DNA of 6,003 nt from Chitinophagaceae bacterium. Its GTDB lineage: Bacteria; Bacteroidota; Bacteroidia; Chitinophagales; Chitinophagaceae. The stretch spans positions 498-6,500 of the forward strand of contig DPFD01000205.1 of NCBI GenBank assembly GCA_003534175.1, in the 5' to 3' direction. Below the pieces are notes generated by a model that saw only the letters and a list, made by a program, of their open reading frames with translations, was not told where the DNA came from and searched no databases. The position numbers were made by a program, and so were the translations under genes. This document shows, piece after piece, positions 1 to 6,003 of this stretch; within the stretch, counting starts at the first letter, position 1; every line of letters begins with the position of its first letter.

Positions 1-669
1 AGCATCATTTTTGTACCACCGGCTTTTGCGGCAGATGCCATTATGGAAGCAGCCGATGCCGGTATTGAACTGGTGGTATGTATCACCGAAGGTATCCCTG
101 TACAGGATATGGTTCGGGTGAAGCAATTCCTGCAAGGAAAAAATACCCGGTTGATCGGACCTAACTGTCCGGGTGTCATTACTGCCGACGAATGCAAAGT
201 GGGTATTATGCCTGGCTTTATTTTCAAAAAGGGACGCATTGGAATTGTATCTAAATCAGGCACCTTAACCTACGAAGCGGCAGATCAGATTGCCAAAGCC
301 GGACTGGGAATTTCTACTGCCATCGGTATTGGCGGAGACCCCATTATCGGAACTACCACACGTGAAGCCATTGAACTGTTCATGAATGATGCTGAAACCG
401 ATGCGATTGTGATGATTGGAGAAATCGGCGGAAGCATGGAAGCAGAAGCCGCACATTATATTCAATCAACCGGAAATAAAAAACCGGTCGTTGGTTTCAT
501 TGCAGGACAAACCGCGCCTCCCGGCCGCAGGATGGGACACGCCGGAGCTATTGTGGGTGGAGAAGATGACACCGCTGCCGCCAAAATGCGCATCATGCGT
601 GAGTGTGGTATTCACGTAGTTGACAGCCCCGCCGATATCGGCAAAACCATGGCTGAGGTGATGAAATAA
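1..669 (+). CDS. sucD: Succinyl-CoA synthetase (ADP/GDP-forming) alpha subunit, 5' partial
   Basis: This is the alpha subunit of succinate-CoA ligase, which with the beta subunit (SucC) interconverts succinyl-CoA and succinate with substrate-level phosphorylation of ADP or GDP in the cytoplasmic TCA cycle. The frame is already open at base 1, so the gene is cut by the window edge. 222 residues remain; comparison with the E. coli protein (about 289 residues) suggests about 67 N-terminal residues, including most of the CoA-binding Rossmann domain, are missing. Visible motifs by fragment residue: GPNCPG (53-58), SKSGTLTYE (84-92), GIGGDP (109-114), GEIGG with Glu141 matching the E. coli Glu208 that contacts the phosphohistidine, and RMGHAGA with His180 matching the phosphorylated His246. 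All key residues are intact. The ATG at 43 is an internal methionine, not the start. The stop is TAA at 667-669, followed closely by a terminator. No sucC is seen; it may lie to the left or elsewhere. Confidence 0.97.
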   Translation, partial: SIIFVPPAFAADAIMEAADAGIELVVCITEGIPVQDMVRVKQFLQGKNTRLIGPNCPGVITADECKVGIMPGFIFKKGRIGIVSKSGTLTYEAADQIAKAGLGISTAIGIGGDPIIGTTTREAIELFMNDAETDAIVMIGEIGGSMEAEAAHYIQSTGNKKPVVGFIAGQTAPPGRRMGHAGAIVGGEDDTAAAKMRIMRECGIHVVDSPADIGKTMAEVMK

Positions 670-691
670 ATTACTCAAACCCTTCTAATAC

Positions 692-724
692 AAAGAGGCT
701 GTTATCACTACAGCCTCTTTTTTA
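692..724 (+). terminator. Rho-independent terminator of sucD, possibly bidirectional
   Basis: The left arm 692-702 (AAAGAGGCTGT) and right arm 710-720 (ACAGCCTCTTT) are perfectly complementary over 11 bp around a 7-base loop (TATCACT), and the T run continues to 724. The hairpin begins 22 bases after the sucD stop. The opposing DUF4476 gene ends at 742, so the same hairpin lies about 20 bases past its stop too. Read from the minus strand, the tract after the stem is TTTGTATT, a weaker U tract, so termination in that direction is plausible but less certain. Confidence 0.9.
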
Positions 725-741
725 TTATGAACCCAATCACT

Positions 742-1479
742 TTAATCCCGGTAATTGGTGATATAATCTGCCAGTTTATCCTTATTGCTACTGAAGTTGA
801 ACACATCATACACTATGATATAGTTCGAACGATCGGTAACAACAGGATAGAGCATTTTAGCCAACTCAAGTTTGTTGTCCTCAAAACTCAGCAACTCCAG
901 TAATTCCTTAGCCTGTGCCGAAGTAAAGGCATTGTCTTTTATGGCTTGCTTCGCGATATTCACTCGGGTTTGATCGAATGATTGTCCGCCGATGGTTTGC
1001 TTCAGTTGTTGAAACGAACTTGCACTCATTGCCTGACGAGAAGGCTGATTCCAGCGGTCGTCGTACTCATAATAATCATCGTCATCGTCGTGTACATAAC
1101 GGCCACTGCGGTATACGATGCGTTCTTCATCCAAAAAGCCGCGTCCGAAACGGTTTATAAACAAATCCGTATGGAAGCCCCTCCTCAACTGAACATATCC
1201 CTGATACAACAGCACACCGTTATTGGCATTACCATAACCCGAATATCCTCCGCGGCCATTGCGCCTGGTATATACTTTTACTAAATAACGGCCCGAAGAC
1301 AGATTATTCAGGTGAATAGCACGGTCGCGGTCGCGACCATTCAAATAATATGCACGGCCGTTAAGGGTAACGTAAGAAATATCCTTCATGCTGCTGATGC
1401 TAAGGCGGGTAGATTGTGTTTGGGCTGACAAGGTCAGAACCCCAAACAGCGCGATGATGAGAGTAAATATCTTTCTCAT
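742..1479 (-). CDS. Secreted DUF4476-domain protein
   Basis: This is a 245-residue exported protein of unknown function. Residues 1-19 form a typical signal peptide: MRK, then a hydrophobic core (IFTLIIALFGVLTL), then SA before Gln20, a common Bacteroidota cleavage pattern. Residues about 25-125 look like a beta-rich domain with many Gly, Arg and Tyr (SGRYLVKVY, LLYQGYVQLRRG, NRFGRGF), somewhat like PEGA-type surface folds. Residues 131-141 are an Asp/Tyr/Glu patch. Residues about 153-242 match the DUF4476 pattern as I know it (FDQTRVNIAKQAI, FTSAQAKELLELLSFEDNKLELAK, YDVFNFSSNKDKLADYI), a small helical domain found mostly in Bacteroidota. I chose the ATG at 1477-1479 because it puts the signal peptide at the N terminus; an upstream in-frame ATG at 1522-1524 would add 15 residues ahead of it. 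No Shine-Dalgarno precedes either. The gene converges with sucD and diverges from the macroglobulin gene. The DUF4476 call is from motif memory, not a search. Confidence 0.88.
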   Translation of the reverse strand: MRKIFTLIIALFGVLTLSAQTQSTRLSISSMKDISYVTLNGRAYYLNGRDRDRAIHLNNLSSGRYLVKVYTRRNGRGGYSGYGNANNGVLLYQGYVQLRRGFHTDLFINRFGRGFLDEERIVYRSGRYVHDDDDDYYEYDDRWNQPSRQAMSASSFQQLKQTIGGQSFDQTRVNIAKQAIKDNAFTSAQAKELLELLSFEDNKLELAKMLYPVVTDRSNYIIVYDVFNFSSNKDKLADYITNYRD

Positions 1480-1657
1480 AACAATTGATTTAAAGTTAAA
1501 AAATGGAATTTGCCGTGTGACCATACACGCTAAATGAAGTTAATAAGGCACACATCAATATTTTGTTAAACAAAATTGTTCGTGGCAAAATATATAATCT
1601 TCACTTAATTTCATTGAAGAATCGGGCATTTATTGAGGCCATTTTAAAATCATCAGG
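1480..1657. other. AT-rich divergent intergenic region
   Basis: These 178 bases separate two divergently transcribed genes for exported proteins, so the promoters of both should lie here. The region is AT-rich and has no ORF that looks like a gene. I could not find a full match on either strand to the Bacteroidota promoter pattern (TTG near -33, TAnnTTTG near -7). Near-misses are TATTTTG at 1559-1565 on the plus strand, one base short in the spacer, and TAATCTTC at 1595-1602 with a TTG 16 bases upstream. An inverted-repeat cluster sits at 1560-1580. Just before the macroglobulin ATG there is only AGG immediately adjacent to the start, too close to serve as a normal ribosome binding site. Confidence 0.6.
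1560..1580. repeat. Overlapping short inverted repeats in the divergent promoter region
   Basis: ATTTTGTT (1560-1567) and AACAAAAT (1569-1576) are perfect 8-bp inverted arms around a single A. The AACAA of the right arm (1569-1573) also pairs with a further TTGTT at 1576-1580, so the order is TTGTT, AACAA, TTGTT, with two alternative dyads. The position, 78 to 98 bases upstream of the macroglobulin start, would suit an operator. In AT-rich DNA such dyads arise easily, so the regulatory reading is only a suggestion. Confidence 0.35.
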
Positions 1658-4600
1658 ATGAAACAACTATTCCTCATCGGGTATCTGTGTACCCTATCCA
1701 TTACCGTTATGTCGCAACCCGGAAATAACTTTGAGAAACAATGGAAAAAAGTTACTGATTTAGAACAACAGGGCCTTACAGCCTCTGCCCGTACAGAGGT
1801 TGAAAACATCTACCGGCTGGCATTGTCCACCCGCAACGAACTGCAGCAAATCAAGGGGGCGATGTACCTGATGAAGTACAGGACAGTACTGGAGGAAGAC
1901 AGCGAGTACAAAAACGTGAGGTTCATCGACAGCCTCTTATCGCAAACTCGTGGAGCCGCGAAGCAGGTACTATACGTTCTGAAAGGAGAACTGCTGGAAG
2001 CATACATCCGTAATAATATACATACCATACGCAACCGCACCCGGTTGACGGAAAAAAGCGATGAAAGAATAGACACGTGGAGTTTACCCGAACTTGCAGA
2101 CGCCGCAGATGCTGCTTTTCAATCGGCCCTGCAACCCGTTCAACTGTTACAATCTACACCCGTAGAATCGTTCATTGATATTTTACAGGAAGGAAACACC
2201 AGAAACTTACGGCCTACCTTATACGATTTACTCGCACATCGTGCAATATCTTATTATACCGGAATACACAGCTTACTGGTACAACCGGAAGATATGTTTA
2301 CCCTCAACCAGGATGAATTGTTTGCGCCTGCTGAGTTGTTCATGAATAATTCGTTCAACACACCGGATACCGCGGCCCCCTTCCATCGTGCATTGGTATT
2401 ATTCCAAAGCCTGCTAAAAACGCATCACCAAAAAAACATTGCAGCATTTGCCGATGCAGATATCAAACGCCTGTTCTATTTTAAACAATATGCCGTGCAG
2501 GAACAGGCTGAACCGCTGTACCTGAAGGCATTGATGCACATGGAGAAGGCATATACCCATCAGGAGGCCATCGCCGCTCAGGCCCTGTATTTACAAGCCC
2601 TGCATTATTATCACCGGGGCAACCAAGCGAATATTGAAACACAACCGGAATATATCATGGACTGGTCGAAGGCAATGACCATCGCCGAAGAAGTAATCCG
2701 AAAATTCCCGCGCACCACTGCTGCCGATGAGGCGTACAACCTCACCATTAAAATCAATACACCCCATCTTCAAATGGTTACCGAGGAAACATGGATGCCG
2801 AACCATCCGGCCCTGGCATTGATACGATACAAGAATGCAAGCAAGATACATTTCAGAGTGATTGCGCTGAATGATGCCGACTGGGGCCGGCTTCAACGCT
2901 TAGAAGACAAAAAAGCATGGGAATCACTGACCAAACTGAAGCACGAAAAAAGCTGGTCGGTTGATTTACCCAACCCGGGCGATTACAGGATGCACAGTAC
3001 AGAAGTTGCCATCCCGGCCTTATCGTCGGGCAAGTATTTATTGCTTGCAGATTATCGCGGAGATTACAGCATGGATAAAAATATACTGGTTGCACATTTT
3101 ATCCAGGTGAACAGCATGATGTGCATCCGCAACAACCATAAACAGTTTCATGTGTTGAACCGTGCCACCGGATTTCCGGTAATGGGTGCGGAGGTTACTA
3201 TTACATATCCCCGTAACAACCCAACCGCTCAAACCGATAAAGATTCAAATAAGGTCAAACTAAAAACAAATCATGCCGGCATGTTTGAAGTGCCTTTGTT
3301 AACTCAAAAGGAAAGCTACAAGGCAGATATAATCGTTCAGCACAATAATGAAAAATTATACCTAACACACTGGCAGTATAATTACAATGGTTATGATTTA
3401 AATGATGAACCCGAAGAGGAAACGATTCTGTTGTTCACTGACCGATCAATATACAGGCCCGGACAAACCGTGTATTTTAAAGGCATTACGCTACAGAAGC
3501 ACACACAGGCAAATAAAACCACGCTGCTAAAGCAGCACGAAGCCACTATTGAATTAGAAGACGCTAATGGAGAAACCCTGCAATCAGCAACATTTACCAG
3601 CAATGCATACGGATCCTTTTCAGGCAGTTTTGTGCTCCCCTCCTCCGGCCTAACCGGGGAATTCAATCTCTACCACGATGAATCGGGCACCTCTCTTCCC
3701 ATTCGAGTGGAAGAATACAAACGACCAACTTTTAAAAACAGTCTGCAACTGCCGGATGAAAAATATACACTGCGGGATACCCTCCATGCCAAAGGCAATG
3801 CCGTTTCTTACGCGGGGGTACCTATAAGCAATGCAAAAGTAACGTATACGGTTAAACGAAAAGTGAACTTCCCCTACCGGTATTGGAGTGGTGGTGCCCG
3901 TAAACCGTACTATGGCGGACAGGAAAGAATGATTGGTTCGGGTGTAACTACTACCGATGCACAGGGGAACTACACCATTTCTTTTGCGGCCTTGCCGGAT
4001 GAATCTATTGACGCAACCCTACAGCCTTATTTCAACTTTGAAGTACATACAGATATTACAGACCTGCAGGGAGAAACCCGCTCAGCCAATGTACAGGTGA
4101 ATGTGGGCTATCAGGAGATACTTTTAACACCGGCAGGACCTGAATCTATCTTAACCCATCAGTTGAAAACCCAGGTACTCAGCAGCGAAAACCTGAACGG
4201 CGCTTTTAAAAGTGTGGCAGTGCAAATACAGGTGGAAGAGATAGTCCAACCTAAAAACACGCTGCGCCCGCGCTTGTGGGAAGTGCCCGACCAGCAGAGT
4301 ATGACCCGGGAGGAGTTTAAAAAACTGTTTCCGCACGATCCGTATGGTGATGAGAGCAACCGTACCCATTGGAAAGCACGAGGCATAGCCATGCAGTTTA
4401 CCGATACCACAAGGGCTGATCAATCAATCCGGTGGCCGGCCAAAAAACTCAACCCGGGCTGGTACCGCATTACCTATAACCATACAGGAACTACAGGAAA
4501 ACCGGTGATTGCCGAACAATGGGTGAACATATCCGGCAGCGGTTCTGTGAACGAACCGATTCAGTTTTTTACCGATAAAGATATTGCCTCACCGGGTGAG

Positions 4601-6003
4601 CCATTGAATGTTACCGTGAAAACGGGATGGGATAAAATTTGGCTGATACAAACCACTGACCGAATGCAGGAACGCAATATCAAACAATATCACACTCTGC
4701 AGGCCGGCAAAGACTTAAATCAAACCATTCAGTTGAAAGAACATGACCGGGGAGGAATGAGCATTCAGTTGGTATTCGTTTATCAGAACCGCGTGTATAC
4801 TGCCGGTAAAGACATTATTGTGCCCTGGAGTAACAAAGAACTTAATGTGCGCTTCAGCACCTTCAGGGATAAAACCTTACCCGGACAAACGGAAACATTT
4901 ACTGTGCACATTTCAGGCGATAAAAAACAACCGATAGCGAGTGAAGCACTGATCAGTATGTATGACGCATCGCTGGATCAACTGTATCCGCATCAATGGA
5001 ATACATTTAAACCGTTATTCCCGATGTTGTCGGAAAGAACCTATTGGTCCGACATACAAACTCCTATAAGGGAGGGGACATTTGGCAGCAGTATTTTTTC
5101 GTCATATAAACAAGTTAAGAATTTACAATACGATAAGTTGATACCGTGGGTGTATAGCACACCTATTCATGATGGATATGAAAGACGTGTAGGACTTGAA
5201 TATGAACTTCCCTTTCATGATGAAGCTGTTGAAGATGGATTTTACATGTCTAACAGATTTAGATATTCCAGCTATACAGGAGCTGCAACCAAGATCAAAG
5301 AATCAAGTATAACACCCGCTGACAACCTCCCTGTATTCACCGGAAAGATTCGTACCGATTTCAGAGAAACGGCCTTCTTCTACCCAGACCTGGTAACAGA
5401 TAAAAACGGAGATATTTCATTCACCTTTACCACACCTGAATCGCTTACTCAATGGCGTATGATGGCACTGGCGCACACAGCCGATCTGGAAAGTGGTTAT
5501 GCTGAAAAAAACATGACCACCCATTTGCCCCTGATGACGCAACTGAATGCTCCGCGATTCTTCAGAGAGGCCGATCACCTGGAAATTCCGGTGAAAATCT
5601 CCAACACTTCCGACAGCGCTTTCTCGGGTACCGTTCAACTTGAACTGATAGATGCGCAAACTGAAAAGCCGGTAGACGGATGGTTCCAAAATGTATTCCC
5701 AACACAATACTTCACCGCAGAAGCACAACAGAGCAGTGTGGTTCACTTCCCGGTACAAATTCCGGTAAACTACAACAGCGCGCTAAAGATTAGGGTGAAA
5801 GCCGTTTCACAAAACGGAAAATTCAGTGATGGCGAGGAACATGTTTTTCCGGTGATGACCAACCGCACCCTGGTTACCGAAGCCATGCCATTCACACTTC
5901 GGAATACCAATGAACTGAAGTTGCAGTTCGACAAACTCATTCATTCAGGAAAAAGTTCCACATTAAAACATCATGCACTCACTGTAGAATATACTTCCAA
6001 CCC
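1658..6003 (+). CDS. Alpha-2-macroglobulin family protein, 3' partial
   Basis: One uninterrupted frame of 1448 codons runs from ATG 1658 to the window edge, and I followed it line by line without a stop or frameshift. An in-frame TGA at 1634-1636 makes this the first possible ATG. Residues 1-19 are a signal peptide (core LFLIGYLCTLSITV, likely cut after MS, before Gln20) without a lipobox, so the product is exported but probably not a lipoprotein. Residues about 20-375 are mostly helical with a TPR-like stretch (EEVIRKFP, 344-351). From 380 follow beta-sandwich macroglobulin domains: an MG1-like unit (380-486), a second (487-590), MG2 with TDRSIYRPGQTVYFKG (594-609), and a domain starting RVEEYKRPTF (683-692). 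The bait-region domain has FRDKTLPGQ (1069-1077) and MYDASLDQLYPHQW (1101-1114). A variable linker covers about 1115-1234, and the A2M domain shows FRETAFFYPDL (1235-1245) and TPESLTQWRM (1259-1268). Relatives are often about 1800-2000 residues, so the thioester/complement-like C terminus is missing. The family is thought to trap proteases or protect the envelope; the substrate here is unknown. Confidence 0.95.
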   Translation, partial: MKQLFLIGYLCTLSITVMSQPGNNFEKQWKKVTDLEQQGLTASARTEVENIYRLALSTRNELQQIKGAMYLMKYRTVLEEDSEYKNVRFIDSLLSQTRGAAKQVLYVLKGELLEAYIRNNIHTIRNRTRLTEKSDERIDTWSLPELADAADAAFQSALQPVQLLQSTPVESFIDILQEGNTRNLRPTLYDLLAHRAISYYTGIHSLLVQPEDMFTLNQDELFAPAELFMNNSFNTPDTAAPFHRALVLFQSLLKTHHQKNIAAFADADIKRLFYFKQYAVQEQAEPLYLKALMHMEKAYTHQEAIAAQALYLQALHYYHRGNQANIETQPEYIMDWSKAMTIAEEVIRKFPRTTAADEAYNLTIKINTPHLQMVTEETWMPNHPALALIRYKNASKIHFRVIALNDADWGRLQRLEDKKAWESLTKLKHEKSWSVDLPNPGDYRMHSTEVAIPALSSGKYLLLADYRGDYSMDKNILVAHFIQVNSMMCIRNNHKQFHVLNRATGFPVMGAEVTITYPRNNPTAQTDKDSNKVKLKTNHAGMFEVPLLTQKESYKADIIVQHNNEKLYLTHWQYNYNGYDLNDEPEEETILLFTDRSIYRPGQTVYFKGITLQKHTQANKTTLLKQHEATIELEDANGETLQSATFTSNAYGSFSGSFVLPSSGLTGEFNLYHDESGTSLPIRVEEYKRPTFKNSLQLPDEKYTLRDTLHAKGNAVSYAGVPISNAKVTYTVKRKVNFPYRYWSGGARKPYYGGQERMIGSGVTTTDAQGNYTISFAALPDESIDATLQPYFNFEVHTDITDLQGETRSANVQVNVGYQEILLTPAGPESILTHQLKTQVLSSENLNGAFKSVAVQIQVEEIVQPKNTLRPRLWEVPDQQSMTREEFKKLFPHDPYGDESNRTHWKARGIAMQFTDTTRADQSIRWPAKKLNPGWYRITYNHTGTTGKPVIAEQWVNISGSGSVNEPIQFFTDKDIASPGEPLNVTVKTGWDKIWLIQTTDRMQERNIKQYHTLQAGKDLNQTIQLKEHDRGGMSIQLVFVYQNRVYTAGKDIIVPWSNKELNVRFSTFRDKTLPGQTETFTVHISGDKKQPIASEALISMYDASLDQLYPHQWNTFKPLFPMLSERTYWSDIQTPIREGTFGSSIFSSYKQVKNLQYDKLIPWVYSTPIHDGYERRVGLEYELPFHDEAVEDGFYMSNRFRYSSYTGAATKIKESSITPADNLPVFTGKIRTDFRETAFFYPDLVTDKNGDISFTFTTPESLTQWRMMALAHTADLESGYAEKNMTTHLPLMTQLNAPRFFREADHLEIPVKISNTSDSAFSGTVQLELIDAQTEKPVDGWFQNVFPTQYFTAEAQQSSVVHFPVQIPVNYNSALKIRVKAVSQNGKFSDGEEHVFPVMTNRTLVTEAMPFTLRNTNELKLQFDKLIHSGKSSTLKHHALTVEYTSN

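Noticed and set aside
982..1284. A 100-codon plus-strand open frame, and a smaller one from 978, opposite the DUF4476 gene.
   Set aside because: They lie wholly inside a well-supported minus-strand gene with a signal peptide and recognisable domain. The translation has no family features, and its hydrophobic run comes from the antisense of the Asp/Tyr codons.
1323..1338. GGTCGC followed by the perfect palindrome GGTCGCGACC, a possible hairpin or protein site.
   Set aside because: It falls inside the coding sequence and is explained by alternating Arg/Asp codons (GRDRDR, residues 48-53 of the DUF4476 protein).
1485..1500. TAACTTTA on the minus strand as a -7 promoter element (TAnnTTTG-like) for the DUF4476 gene.
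   Set aside because: It lies only about 11 bases before the ATG, lacks the final G, and no TTG is found at the right distance upstream, so I do not call a promoter.
1480..1524. Longer start for the DUF4476 protein at 1524.
   Set aside because: It would place 15 extra residues (MVTRQIPFFNFKSIV) ahead of a canonical signal peptide that begins at 1479. The extra codons overlap the AT-rich leader, and no ribosome binding site supports them.
3241..3420. An AT-rich patch in the macroglobulin gene, considered as an inserted or foreign segment.
   Set aside because: The frame is continuous, and the translation reads as a normal inter-domain stretch just ahead of the MG2 motif. No repeats or junction signals flank it.
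5417..5758. A 113-codon minus-strand open frame, and other minus-strand frames between 1810 and 4423.
   Set aside because: All lie inside the continuous macroglobulin frame, which shows family motifs on both sides of them. Their translations show no recognisable domain.

Overview
The window looks like a piece of a Bacteroidota chromosome. Three things point there: the large alpha-2-macroglobulin-family protein has the architecture and motifs usual in that phylum (RVEEYKRP, MYDASLDQ..PH.W), a DUF4476-type secreted protein lies beside it, and the two gene starts visible lack a normally spaced Shine-Dalgarno sequence. The order or genus cannot be fixed from the sequence alone. I see no mobile element, CRISPR array, tRNA or rRNA.

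Layout. (1) 1-669, + strand: the 3' three quarters of sucD, the alpha subunit of succinyl-CoA synthetase, cut by the left edge. (2) 670-741: a short convergent intergenic gap holding a perfect 11-bp stem terminator. (3) 742-1479, - strand: a secreted 245-residue protein with a signal peptide, a Gly/Arg-rich beta-type middle, an acidic Asp/Tyr patch and a C-terminal DUF4476 domain. (4) 1480-1657: a 178-bp AT-rich divergent intergenic region with a set of overlapping short inverted repeats and no gene. (5) 1658-6003, + strand: one continuous open frame of 1448 codons that runs off the right edge. It encodes the N-terminal part of a giant exported alpha-2-macroglobulin-family protein. It occupies over 70% of the window.

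The three genes do not form one operon: sucD and the DUF4476 gene converge on a terminator, and the DUF4476 and macroglobulin genes diverge from a shared upstream region. sucD is central metabolism (TCA cycle). The other two are cell-envelope or exported proteins that could share a regulatory region, but nothing shows that they work together. The most useful points for follow-up are the Bacteroidota-style macroglobulin (helical N-terminal extension, no lipobox, a single cysteine in the visible mature part, an AT-rich and divergent bait-region linker) and the fact that the window stops just before the place where a thioester motif would be expected. I did not find convincing evidence of a previously undescribed system.
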